From the NCBI GenBank assembly GCA_025024175.1, contig QCXZ01000001.1, positions 27,212,942 through 27,276,941 on the forward strand: DNA of 64,000 bases. The letters are read 5' to 3'. Below the pieces are notes generated by a model, which saw only the letters and a list, made by a program, of their open reading frames with translations, was not told the DNA's origin and searched no databases. The DNA is from Rhyzopertha dominica (taxonomy: Eukaryota; Arthropoda; Insecta; Coleoptera; Bostrichidae). The position numbers were made by a program, and so were the translations under genes. Shown piece by piece: positions 11,755-22,922 of this stretch; position 1 is the first letter of the stretch, and every line of letters begins with the position of its first letter.

Positions 11755-12454
11755 TTTTAGAATTTAGTTTCAATTTAATGAATCTAACACATCTTGCTTT
11801 TTTAAAGCATTTAAAGGTATATGGTACCTTCATTTATCTAAAGTCAATTTTGATAATGATACTACATATGCTTATAGAATGGAATATTAATACCGTTTTT
11901 AAGTACATAACAACTCAATGAATGATTGATGAAGTACGAAAGCATGCTTATGTGATTTTAATTTTCAACAACATGCTATCAAGCTTCAAAGTAAGTACGC
12001 GAAGCTAGTAGAGAGCGACATGATTTTCTGCGAGACATTCAAATAGAATCAGCGTTATCGACCATCCGCTTCGTGTGTTTTCTTTTCTCCGAACAAATGT
12101 TTTCTTTGTGGGCAAGAACATTACTTCTAGTTGAATGAACATATTTTAAATCGTATCTGGCCGATATTCCGCATAGGATTCGACGTAAAAAATGTATTCA
12201 TACGGATGATGCGGTTCATGTCCGAGAAATCGCTTCGATTATCGAAGACTGAGACAAATTCTGCTACATTTAGAAGTAAAGCTGGCGTACGAGAAAAATT
12301 CGCATAGGCAAACACACAAAAAAATTCTGAAGATAAATACTTTTTTCGTAGATATCTATTAGGTACTGATGCAGTTGTAAAAAGTCTAAATAACGCTTTC
12401 ATAACTCAATAACGTACAAGTCAAAGGGAAACTATTAATCTAATTAAGAATTTA
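11755..12454. other. Intergenic, nothing recognised
   Basis: AT-rich; the minus-strand open frame 12127-12402 shows no family resemblance and is treated as chance. Confidence 0.4.
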
Positions 12455-12625
12455 GGATGGCAATGCCATCTGTCAGCATTACACTGACATGACGACAAAG
12501 CCACCTAGCTGCAAAACCAGTTCTATGCCGTGTTGTCTACACTAGACCTAAACTGCACTGATGAGCTGCAATGACAGCGAAATAGTACCATCTGCAGTTG
12601 GTTGAGGTGTAGACAGCACAGCACA
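12455..12625. repeat. Nested inverted repeats (possible MITE fragment)
   Basis: A perfect palindrome, gatggcaatgccatc, sits at 12455-12469. Further on, 12529-12560 (starting gccgtgttgtctacac) pairs imperfectly with 12592-12622 (ending gtgtagacagcacagc). The arrangement suggests the end of a small palindromic element. I see no coding capacity and no target-site duplication. Confidence 0.4.
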
Positions 12626-13421
12626 GACATGCATTTTATTAATATAATTATTTATTTGTCCACATATGTTTAGACTAGTTATAATTATTACGTTTTCGGT
12701 GAAAAATACTGCTACTAATTACCAATTACTCCCGTAATCTTTGCTAAAGATAGAACCTCTAAGAAGTATTTAGCTGAAAGTTCAAACAAATTTTTACGTA
12801 TCTAATTCGCATATGTAATTAAAGTGGCACCGGTTATTTCCAAAACAAAGGTTAGCATTACGATACCGAACTAAAACTGCAAACAACTACAATTCGTCAA
12901 AGCTGTCTGTGCAGTTGGGGCTTAAGGGTGGATGCGCACACGAGAACGTGTTCGAAGAAGAACTGTGCCCGTATGTACAGTCGTCCAACCGAAATAGTGA
13001 AATTCGACTTTAGTTGTAAATCTTGCTAACAAGTGGGTGGCACAGACAACGATTAGTCGACAGTAAAGTTTACATTTGTATTTGCATTTGTACTTCTACC
13101 TGCTGGTTTTTACACCCTAAACCAGTTTAGCAACATTTATTTCGCAGAGGAAGGGAAGACCAGGAATTCTCAATTTCCACTTTATTGCCGTCTAATCACC
13201 GTGTGTCCCCCACGCCGCATTGTTGGTAAGATTTACAACCTAAAGTCAAAATTCACTATATCGTTTGGATGAGTATACAGACAAAGGGCTAGCATAGCTA
13301 TTAACGTAAAATGCGTGGCCAGTGGTATTAACGGTATAGGTAATAAGTATTCTTCTAATAAAATTGTTTTGTCCTTTTATAAATTATTACATACAACATA
13401 ATTATAAACTTCTGTTTTCTA
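12626..13421. other. Intergenic, nothing recognised
   Basis: AT-rich DNA without supported open frames or repeats, leading into the non-LTR retroelement remnant. The 5' part of that element (ORF1, endonuclease) was looked for here and not seen. Confidence 0.4.
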
Positions 13422-15072
13422 GAGAGTTTTTACCCTGACAGTTGGAAGTTGGCTGTAGTTTTGCCACTTCCAAAGACTTCCAAACCCAGTAACATAAAGG
13501 ATCTGAGACCTGTAAGCATATTACCAGCGGTATCTAAGGTGTTGGAAAGAATTATGTATAACCAGATTGGTATTCATCTANCTAAAAATAATATTTTAGC
13601 TAAGTACCAGTACGGCTTCCGAGGGGGCACGATTATACAACTGCCTTACTGATGAGAAGCCATCAATTTGANGGACAAGTAGTACAGTTGAAAGGTCAAC
13701 GATCTAGGCGTTTACGTTGCACTACTACATTCTGGGGCCATTATTATTTCCAATTTTTTACAAACTTGACCGCTTGTTGGGTGGTGAAAGGCACATGTAT
13801 ACTGATGACACTCAGATGTACTTTTGTTTTCGGCTTTGGATTTGGATGTTACTTATACTGTTATTGATGATCTACGCGCACTGACCAATTCATCTGCATT
13901 ACATTCGTTGTCACTCAATCCTAATAAACCCGTTGCACAACAAAATTAAAAATAGTTGCATACTTAGTGAGATATTTATTTGCGTAGTTTAAACGTGATC
14001 GGATGGACGCCATGGTCGGTGTGACGTCAGCTCACAGATACGACGGCCATTATTGTTTTAAACAGTTTGTAACAGCATCACTCATTTTGAATATTATTTG
14101 AAATTTACCTCACAGAGTGGTATAAAACTGCTGTCAAAGCCACGTAGCCCTGCGCGTCTTATATAACAGAGCATATAGAAAGAACCTCACCCTAACCAGT
14201 ATGTACTTTTACTTATGCGGAATGCAGCTTTGCACTTCGCTTTTCTGTCTTGTGACGTCACGAGTATCTTGCTGGATATCGAAGCACGCTTTCAGGAGGC
14301 GGAGACAAGCAGACTTTCAAATTGAATTTTTGAACTTATTTGAAATTGGATGGAAATCGGTTTCTATTAATTGGATATTTATTCTAATTCCTATTTCCTA
14401 AGAACGTGAAATTTCTACATTGTGAAGATTAACGACACGGTCATGCCAGCACAGGACTGTGTAAACAATCTTGGTATATGCCTCGATAAGACTTTTAGAT
14501 ATAAAAAGCATATCACTGGCTGTTACAAAGAGCATATGCAAACCTAAAACTTTGTATCCTCATCGCCATATTTTATCCAGATCTGTAAAGATACCTTTAA
14601 GTGGGGCTTTAGTTTTGTCACAATTTACATACTGTGTGCCGGTGTATTTTAATTCATTATATTTTGAAAACAAAAGCAGAATTCAAGTTGTACAGAATTC
14701 ATGTACCTATCCGTTTCATTTATGGCATAGGCAAACATAACCATGTGTCTTACAGGCATAAAGAGCTGAACTCACTATGTACGCAGATCGTTTTCTCCTA
14801 CAGACTGCTACTTTTTCTACAGAATGATTTCCTTCAAGGCTTCTAATTATTTGTATGAGAAGATCACCTTTCGTGCGTATATTTCTCATCTAAATATTCG
14901 TAGTAGAGGTCTTATCACTCCACCTCGTCACTCTACCTTTCTTTTTGAGAGAAGCTTTTCTTACAGCATTTATAAAATCTATAATTCTTTACTTCCGGAG
15001 CTTAGAATGTTGCCTTTTGGGAAATTTAAATCGACATATAGAAAGCTATTGTTTGAACGTACGGTACAATGA
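13422..15072 (+). pseudogene. Degenerate jockey/CR1-type non-LTR retrotransposon (reverse transcriptase to C-terminus)
   Basis: RT pieces appear in the expected order. 13422-13640 encodes WKLAVVLPLPK, then LRPVSILPAVSKVLERIM and YQYGFR (RT blocks 1-2). 13735-13860 keeps GPLLF-type residues and YTDDTQMY, a decayed YADDTQLY catalytic block. 13865-13935 has the DLRAL ... LSLNPNK block. 14411-14600 resumes with VNNLGICLDKTFRYKKHI. 14824-15072 encodes the conserved tail (LITPPRHSTFLFERSFSYS ... IYNSLLPELR). Part of the palm is missing between blocks 2 and 3, frames shift repeatedly, and stops occur, so the element is dead. No poly(A) or target duplication was found. Assignment between jockey and CR1 clades is uncertain. 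Confidence 0.75.
13940..14410. mobile_element. About 470-bp insertion inside the non-LTR element
   Basis: The RT reading breaks off after the 'LNPNK' block near 13935 and resumes near 14411 before 'VNNLGICLDK'. Related elements have only about 20 residues between these blocks, so most of this stretch is foreign. It contains two short GTGACGTCA-like palindromes (near 14022 and 14253) but no coding sequence. Exact ends and a target duplication are not resolved. It could be a MITE or a SINE-like insertion. Confidence 0.45.
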
Positions 15073-16995
15073 ACGCACTGCAAGGTAGCTTGAGCTGGTT
15101 GCTTGTAGAGGCTAGAGGATAGTACTATTGTATTAGACTCTTAGGAATGCTTATAACTTGCATGTCAAACGATGATGAAGATTTTACTGTAACACCAATC
15201 AGTTTTCTAATAGGAATTGGTATAAATGATTCCGAAAAGGAAAATGTGAATTTGCAATTTGGAAATGCAGTCAAATTCTTGCGTATCAATTTTGGAAGCG
15301 CTGGGTGCAAGACTATTTGCCGACTTTAGTATGAAAAATATTTAAGCGGTTTGATACAGAAACGTCTTTAGAAAACGAAGAACTGGTCATTATAATACAC
15401 ACAGTGCTGTGCTAGAAGATAACTGATTTAGAAGATAGGTGGTAGCAACCTGTCCTACTAAAGATAGTCAAACAAGAATGATGGATGTTAAAACTAAAAG
15501 CGACTGTTATGTTAATTCTTTTGCGCGGAACAAATCTTACGTTTTTAAGTTGTAATTTGACAGATGTTAAGCAGATTTTACTTCCATTAAAAATAAATAT
15601 CTATCGTCAAAGAATTGGCAGTCAAGCCATCTATCGTTGTCACGGTTACGGCGCGTTCTATAAAAGATTCGTAACCAACTGAAACGGTTTCGGTAGTTTT
15701 TTTTACTACACAATTAACTGATCTACGACATTAAAACCATTCACATGTCAGCGAACGGTTATCTACTCCTACAATGTGCTTGGCTAAAAAATTCTTAACT
15801 TAACCTCCTATATTAACAAGTGCTTTCGAAATTAATGAATGTTTCGATTTTGCACGACGCATTCTGTAGAATAATCCAAATGTGGAATTCTCGCAGTGCA
15901 GCTGAGACCAATAAATTCACGCTCGTATTGGGCTCGCTGTTTAGCTAAACGTCGCTGGGTTGAACCCCATAAACCCCCGTTTGGTTTTTCGAACGTTTTC
16001 CTTTCGCGGTTTTATTGTCGTTGTGGCACTTTTACGACAACTCAAACTGCAATAACTCTTCAGCGAATGCTTGGCTTCACCCCGAAAGCTGTATAAAACG
16101 ACATAACAATTTTAAACCGTATTTAAATAAACCCCAGTCTCTGTATCGTCACCTGTCGTAAAGGTGATATATTTCCACACACGTATGAGGTTTATGAAAG
16201 CCTTTATTTGATTTTGTTTTATGTGTGCCCCCAGAAATTTCGTGTAAAAGTTGAACGTTTGTGAGCTGCTTACGTAACACGGCTTGCGACGACACCTGCA
16301 TATTTCCACTTGGCGTCCAATATAAGCAACACATGCCGCACTTGGAGTTTCCTTATACGAATAAAGGGTGCCGTGTAAACCCCAGGAGAAATCTGGCATG
16401 CAATTTATGAAGCTGGAGTGAATTATGGGGCTCCCGGTTAACAGAAATGGGTATATCGCTGCTATTCACGTGGTTTGTCAGTACATACTCCTTATTTCCC
16501 TAAATTTAATACGATTAACTGTGAGTGCTACTAATCTTATTAAGTGTAGAAGCACCAGAAGTATACGTTTATAACCACTTTACAAATATCTGTAACGTAG
16601 TATAATAAAGGGTTTAAGCGCAATAAGAATAAACCTATGATGGTTGAGCCCTGTATTGGAATACCTAGTTGAAGTAAAATGGAGGGCAAGCTACTTTTCA
16701 AATGTGGGAGAGGATAACGTATTGCAATGGACCTAAAAGCTAGGAAAAATAAAATAAGGAAATCACTTTCAAGATGACCAAGACATTAAAATAGACATTT
16801 AATTAGTGGCAGCTGATCCTTGATTAGTTGGTGTGAGCGATAGATACCTTCTACACTGACGTTTTATCCAAAGTGTTTGTGCTTACGCGGAGACAGCGAC
16901 GTTTTCGACGATGAACCAGCTATGAAAATACTCACATCAGTCAGTGAAACGTCACCGAAGAAGAGATTGCCACGACTACGGCCAACTAACTCGGA
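15073..16995. other. Intergenic; one GC-richer island
   Basis: No supported gene. The short open frames at 15125-15329 (both strands) and 16112-16399 have no recognisable domains. 15880-16080 is GC-richer and non-repetitive ('ccccataaacccccgtttgg', 'cgcggttttattgtcg'), a candidate conserved non-coding element. A frame without stops runs from about 16843 into the LTR at 17043 (Pro/Arg/Lys-rich, LPRLRPTNSD); it might be a truncated exon but is unsupported. Confidence 0.35.
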
Positions 16996-17230
16996 TGTTG
17001 TGAACAACGACGATATTGCATAGCTTTATCTGGTTATCTTGGTTCAGATTGTTGTAGTAAAAAAAAATATGTCAGTTTTATGATTGCATATGTCAGACGT
17101 TATATGGTTACAATGGGTTGTATTTCTTATTAAAAGAGTTGTTTGGACCCAGTTGTCTTATTCTGCTGCACCGTTAATTCCTGTATTCCGTTGTACATAA
17201 TTAGACATGCCCCTGTGACGGGTAGTAACA
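16996..17230 (+). mobile_element. Solo LTR of a BEL/Pao retrotransposon
   Basis: The 235-bp unit starts TGTTGTGAACAACG and ends GGGTAGTAACA (TG...CA). It matches, at well over 90% by eye, the reverse complement of 60884-61113, which is the 3' LTR of the BEL element at the right end of the window. There is no pol on either side and no polypurine tract directly upstream, so this is a solo or truncated LTR. A 5-bp target duplication is not evident. Similarity to the other copy continues for about 16 nt past 17230 with one base inserted (TGGCTGCGAGAAA against TGGTGCGAGAAA). Confidence 0.75.
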
Positions 17231-17740
17231 ACTGGCTGCGAGAAATCGGATGCAACTAGCACTAGGTACGGACTTCAGCCCTAAAAGTCTCATTCACTAT
17301 ATCAGTTATTTAATTGCCTTCTTAGACATGCACGTGACGTCATTCTTTCTTATATCTGGTTGTTATACATACATATATTTATCTTAGCAACTCCTACTGT
17401 TTTCTTTTGGTCTTAAAAGAATTCTTTTGAAATATTCTATTACATAAACATGACAGCTGACCACGACCGAATTGAATGACTTCGACTGATACAGCTCAGT
17501 TTGGTAATTTGCATTTCAAGAGAAGCGATACGCACTCTGGTAGCTTTTTTATGATAAACTAGTTTCTGTCACATTATAATCCTAACCACACTTTTATATC
17601 CGTTTGTTTACCAATGATTTTTATTTATTTTGTCCTTGGATCGGTTTTAGGTCCTATTTTACCTGTTGATCATTATAATTTAGTGTTAGAAATTTCATTA
17701 AAAAAAGCGACCGCTCTAAACGTGGCGTCTAATAACAATT
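17231..17740. other. Intergenic, nothing recognised
   Basis: AT-rich flank between the solo LTR and a THAP-domain scrap, without open frames. Confidence 0.4.
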
Positions 17741-17742
17741 AT

Positions 17743-17870
17743 TACTGTTGTGTACCACAGTGTTATTCCTGAACAAACCAGAGACCCTGAAAAGAAATTA
17801 AGTTTTCATAGATTTCCTCAGGAAAATGGCCCAGATGAGCTTGGATATTGAAACTTAAAACCCGCTATAA
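17743..17870 (+). pseudogene. THAP-type zinc-finger remnant
   Basis: One frame reads YCCVPQCYS (17743-17769), the opening C-x(2-4)-C of a THAP domain. After a frameshift and stops, another frame reads KLSFHRFPQENGP (about 17798-17836), the characteristic FHRFP block. The remaining C-x2-H pair and the AVPTIF box are not visible. THAP domains bind DNA in many insect proteins and in P-element-type transposases; which this came from cannot be told. Clearly broken. Confidence 0.55.
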
Positions 17871-19940
17871 ATTTAATCAATACTTCGACATCCAATTGTC
17901 AAAATGACACTTACGCTTTTATTTTTTTATACCATACGACCAGTAATCAGGTGTTGAAGATTTTTCTCTCTACACATTTTTTTCCAAGACAAACGTGTCT
18001 GGTGATGTTAGCAAAAATACATAAATTTTTAAAATGGGCTTTTTCAAATAACACGAAAATTATTAACTTAACAAAAAAATTGCAAAAGTGCTTTGCGATC
18101 AGAAATTTGATTTTATATGTAATTCTAAAATTAAAAAAAATCGTGTAGACAGGGTCCAAAATAAGTTTTTTGGAAATATTTCGAAAATTTCAAAATTTTG
18201 GAAAAAATTTAAATACACTTTTTGTTAGAAACTATATTTCCTACCTGATGGAATTTTGACTTTTTGAGTATATTAAGTATTTTCGGAGATATTTAGGAAA
18301 AACCGTTTTGTTTAAGTGACGCTTTTTTGTTAATATATTATAAACAGTTTGCTGCACCGAATATTTATAGGGACGAATACTATTCGCAATATACTATATA
18401 CTATAGACTAATCACATACTAAAACGAAAAGAAATTTACAAAAAGGGTAGTTACCCCCCAATTACACCCCCTTCCTGATACCTTACCCCAAAAACAATAA
18501 GGTAGATTTATATGCATGCCAAGTTCATTTTAAGTCTTTTGAAAGTTATCGCGTCCACACAAAACCAAATCATTGGTTCCAAAAATTGATGAATTATTAA
18601 TTGTCTGTGGCAAAACTAATATTTCAGCCCCTATACTATCTGATAAAAGATTTTAATGGGCATGGTTTATGTTTTTAATTACCATGACTTAATAGGGTTC
18701 ATTTTTAAATTTTTTGTCTATTTCTAGATGGATATTTATATATGTATTTGTAAAATGTAGTTTCTGTATTTTTTTGTAATTTTTGCCCAAATTTTATGTG
18801 TATTTATTGATATTCCTAGATACACACTTACTCCTAGTTTTAAAAATAAAACAAAGCTATTGCATAGACTTAGCCATCTATTTTTTATCAGATAATGAAT
18901 TTAACATTAAAAAATATTATTGTTTTTAATTTTCAAATGGTTAATTCTCCCTTAATTTCATGCGGATCTGACAGTAGGGCACTAGTTTGCAAACAAAGAG
19001 CGCATACTTTTACGGAAAAGTGCGACAATTCACTTTTTCCACACAACTGGAAACTGCTTCCCCTTCAAGCACTGCTCTTGAATTGGCATTAGATACCACC
19101 AATGTAAGTAATGTATTCCATAAGCCTGAGGTTTATTTGAGACATATTTGCCTTAAAATTAACAAAAAAGTAAAGTAAATCATAGAAATTTAGTATTTAG
19201 TTATTACTAACTTACCCAACAACGGCGATTTTGAACTACTCAAAAACAGTTTATTACACGAACAACAACAAAATATATAAACACTAAAATAAAATAATAA
19301 CAAATAAATACATGAACAATAATATAAACTACATAAAAAACCAAGAAAACAACAAATTAACATCAAAATTCACGAGTCGATAGTAAGGTTGGAAAATGTG
19401 GCAGAAACAAGTTCCGTTGACAGCCACCTGGGGGTGCGATCTTAATTTGAATTAGTTAGTGAAGTTAGATATGTGGTTCCCACAATAGGTAAAGTTTATA
19501 TAACTTTTCAATAATACATTTTGTCTTCGCTTCCCACATGTCTTCAAAATGTGGTGATTTGCGAGGAGTAAAGTGCCACTGAAATAAGTTTGTGAGCACA
19601 TTTTATGATAGTGTTGTTTTGAGGATAGCTATTAATTTTTTTAATTCTATTACGCGCTCTTATAATACGGCTAGAACATATGATGATTGTAGTTATCGCA
19701 ACGTATTGTTTAAAACTCTAGCAGTGGCACTTTTTATCAATTTTACATTTTAAGTAAGCTTACGACTCTATACGAAGAAATAAATTACTTGGGATGATGG
19801 AAGGAATTCAAGTACCCGCAATCCCGCAAAAACGTAAATAAAGCACACATTGCCAAAGGTGGCAAGTAAACTAGCTACAGCTGCAAAGAAAATGGAACTC
19901 CAAATAAACCAATAAAATAGTCATTTTATGAAAATAGGAA
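17871..19940. other. Intergenic, very AT-rich, nothing recognised
   Basis: Open frames on both strands at 17947-18159 reflect low-complexity A/T runs. A short palindromic stretch 'cgaaaatttcaaaattttgg' occurs at 18181-18200. 19220-19370 is A-rich low-complexity sequence. No domain was recognised. Confidence 0.4.
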
Positions 19941-19949
19941 CGGTGGAAT

Positions 19950-20445
19950 CGGGTGATAAAAGAAAGAAATCCATTCAGAAGTAGAAAAAATACAATTTAA
20001 AGAAGCAGAGGCGTATATGTTTCTGAGCGTACGGATTACAACTAATGCGGGTGAAGAAAAAGGAACTGAGTTGCGAATGGTGAAATCGAATAGATGTCCC
20101 GGGGTACTGAATCAATAATTGATTATTATTGATAAAGCAAAAACATACTCAGGAAAGGAGAGATAAGACTGTGCCAAATCGTGATTCTTGTATGGCTCGG
20201 AAACGAGAATATAGATTAAAAAAATGCCAAGAAATGTAGAAGATGGATATAAAGAATAAGCAGTAAACTATACGACTTATACGAAAACTCAAGCATAGTA
20301 GAAGTGGTAACGTTGAGAAGGCTGCAATTGCCGGAGTACATCGAGAGATGTGTGAAGAGTGAATGTTGCAAGCAGTAGCATGGATGAAGCTGGTGATAAG
20401 AATATAATCAAGCCCAGGACCTAAAAGCCCTGTACAAAGGCTAAT
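19950..20445 (+). pseudogene. Degenerate non-LTR (RTE-like) reverse transcriptase, C-terminal part
   Basis: The recognisable pieces are a 'YLGVxIT'-like block near 20012 and a 'LYGSETW'-like block, here LVWLGNEN, near 20190. Then, in one frame, LYDLYENSSIVEVVTLRRLQ and PEYIERC (about 20270-20355) correspond to the 'ELYxLY...I.xxIKxRRLxWxGHVxRM' tail of RTE-like elements. Stops interrupt every block. It could belong to the same family as the minus-strand remnant at 6096-6660; the parts preserved do not overlap enough to tell. Confidence 0.5.
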
Positions 20446-20642
20446 AGATAGATGTATAAATTTCGCTCCCTTATCACTATAAACTGATTGTGGTAAACCC
20501 CTTTTAGCAGTAAAACGCCTGAATGTTGCAATAAATATTTAAGTGGTTAAATTAAATTAAATTTAAAAAAATAATTAAATTCTGTATGTACTTCTTCGAT
20601 CGTGATGTAAGCAAAAATGCAGATACCAGCTTTTGTATTATA

Positions 20643-22920
20643 CAGGGTGATTTTTTGAAAACTTCACACCTTAAATAACTTTAAATAGAGGAAAAATTTA
20701 AAATTTTGCAAAAACAGGTAAACTTTGTTTGCAGGGGGACAACTTTTGAGATAAGTTTTTAATGGATAGCGCTTACCCTCTTAGCGGGGTAGATACCCCT
20801 TCAAAAATTTTAAATGAAACTACCCATCTTACGATACATCATTTAAAAGCTTATTACACAAGGAGTCTTGCTATGTAATTAGTTTTACTATTTTTTACCC
20901 ATTGACGGGGTAGTGGGTCAGAAAGTGCATTGTAGCAAGTGGCTTATAAAATGGAATATTTTGGACTTTTTTAACAAAATTTATTGTCTTGCAGTTACAA
21001 TAAAAATTGTCCTTACTTAAGCCTAAAAAAACTTGTTAAAAAATAATTGTTACACCTAAGCGAAATGCCAAAAATACTTAAAATTTTCTTTCGACATTAC
21101 TTGATTTTGCAACTCGACAGTTTATACTGAATTGGCTAAATAATTATCTACTTTGTGTTTCCAATTTTTTGTTTCAACTTTTTGGCTACTTCTTTGGCAC
21201 GACCATCTTTTTGTTCACATTCCTTTTTATAAATCGCGTGAAATCCAAGTGATAATGGTTTATTCAACTGCCGAAAGGGTAGAAATAATTTTTATTTACG
21301 GTGCTGAGCATAGCTGTGCTCGTGCGTCAGCAAGGGTGTTTAACGAACGGCACCCCGATAAAAATGTTGACGCTAGGTACATTCTCGATCTCGTGCAGAA
21401 ATTTCAAGACACTGGATCTGTAGTAAACAAAAAAAGGGCAGGGAATAGAGTCGTTGATGAAATGGCCCAACTTGGAGTACTTGGTCATTTTGCAATGGAT
21501 CCAACTAGCTCTTTGCGTAACATTTCTACAGCCACTGGACTTTCTTATTCATCTGTAAGGAAAGTTACAAAACTGCACAAATTCCATCCCTATAAGATGA
21601 AAACTCTCCAGGAACTCGGCGAAGATGACTTCGATAGAAGACTGCAATTTTGCGAAATTATGACAGAAAAGATTATAGTAAATCCAAATCTAATAAAAAA
21701 TATCTGCTTCAGTGATGAATGCAATTTTTTTTTGAACGGCTCTGTAAATAAACATAACGTCAGGTACTGGAGTGACGAAAATCCTTATATTTTTCGAGAA
21801 GGTCATACACAAGTTCCTCAGAAGCTGAACGTCTGGGCTGGAATACTTGGCAACGCAATTGTAGGTCCAATTTTCATTGATGGGACGCTAAATGGGGGAA
21901 TGTATTTAGAATTATTTGATAACGTTATTGATCCTTTAATCACAGAGCAATTAGAAAAGCAACGTAACCCTGAAGGAAATCCAATGTTGTATGAATACGA
22001 ATTGTTTTACCAACATGATGGAGCCCCACCCCATTACGCCATTAATGTGCGAAATTGGTTAAATAATAGATTTCCTCTTCACTGGATTGGTAGGCGTGGA
22101 ACAATTGAATGGCCGCCACGATCACCCGATTTGACTGCTTTAGATTTCTTTCTATGGGGTCATTTAAAATCTGTGGTTTACAAAACACAACCTACTAGCC
22201 TGGACGATCTGCGAGAAAGAATTATTAACGAGTGCAGGAGGATTCCACCTTAAACTTTCCGAAAAGTGCAGCAGGAGTTCGAGAACCGTCTGTATTATTG
22301 TATGGAAAGAGGTGGTGCACATTTTGAGAATCTATTGTAAGGTTTGAATTTCTATGGTTTTGTTCACACTGTTTTTGGAGTTACAAATAAATAATTTTTC
22401 TTTTTCGTGGACATGGCCTTTCTAAAAAATTACATGATAAATACTTTAATGTCAATAATAATGTTAAAAGAAAATTTTCAGTATTCTGGGAGTTTTTTTT
22501 AAGTGTCATATTTTTTACAAGTTGTTTGTTTAAATTTTGGGTTCTCGTAAGGACAAATTTTATTTCCGCTCTAAAATAAAATACATTTTGTTGAAGAGTC
22601 CAAAATATTCAATTTAATAAGCAACCTGTTTCGTAGGCACTATTAATCTATTACCCCGTCAATAAGTTAAACGTGGTAAAACTAATTACATGGCCAGACT
22701 CTGTGAAATAAGCTTTCAAATGAAATATCACAAGATGTATAGTTCCATTTAAAATTTTTAAAGGGGTGTCTATCCTGCTCAGAGAGTAAGCGTTATCCAT
22801 TAAAAACTTATTTCAAAAGTTGTCCCCTTGCAAACAAAAGTTTACCTGTTTTTGCAAATTTTTTAATTTTTGCTATATTTAAAGTTATTTAAGGTGTGAA
22901 GTTTTCAAAAAATCACCCTG
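20643..22920 (+). mobile_element. Complete mariner-like transposon with long terminal inverted repeats
   Basis: Both ends read CAGGGTGATTTTTTGAAAAC inward and are flanked by a TA target duplication (20641-20642 and 22921-22922). The similarity is not limited to the tips: 20643-21016 and the reverse complement of 22547-22920 match along about 374 bp with scattered substitutions. The element is 2278 bp and carries one transposase gene (21255 onward). The transposase has DD41D spacing and an N-terminal region of the type found in many insect 'Tc3-like' proteins. Arms this long are unusual next to classical mariners (about 30 bp). The copy looks recent but is inactivated by one nonsense codon. 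Confidence 0.9.
21255..22253 (+). CDS. Mariner-like (DD41D) transposase, cut short by one nonsense codon
   Basis: Translation begins at MVYSTAERVEI (ATG at 21255); the open frame upstream to 21153 lacks family resemblance. Residues 1-110 are the helix-turn-helix DNA-binding part. The catalytic triad is visible as SDECNFF (first Asp), QHDGAPPH (second Asp) and LDFFLWG (third Asp). I count 41 residues between the second and third Asp. The annotated frame ends at TAA 22251-22253 (332 aa), but the same frame continues past it with a normal family C-terminus (FENRLYYC, then GAHFENLL) to a TAA at 22338-22340. A single base change therefore removed about 28 residues. The gene sits between the element's long inverted repeats. 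All three catalytic residues remain. Confidence 0.9.
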   Translation: MVYSTAERVEIIFIYGAEHSCARASARVFNERHPDKNVDARYILDLVQKFQDTGSVVNKKRAGNRVVDEMAQLGVLGHFAMDPTSSLRNISTATGLSYSSVRKVTKLHKFHPYKMKTLQELGEDDFDRRLQFCEIMTEKIIVNPNLIKNICFSDECNFFLNGSVNKHNVRYWSDENPYIFREGHTQVPQKLNVWAGILGNAIVGPIFIDGTLNGGMYLELFDNVIDPLITEQLEKQRNPEGNPMLYEYELFYQHDGAPPHYAINVRNWLNNRFPLHWIGRRGTIEWPPRSPDLTALDFFLWGHLKSVVYKTQPTSLDDLRERIINECRRIPP

Positions 22921-22922
22921 TA

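Noticed and set aside
12127..12402. 91-codon minus-strand frame
   Set aside because: No recognisable domain, no splice signals of note, AT-rich chance frame.
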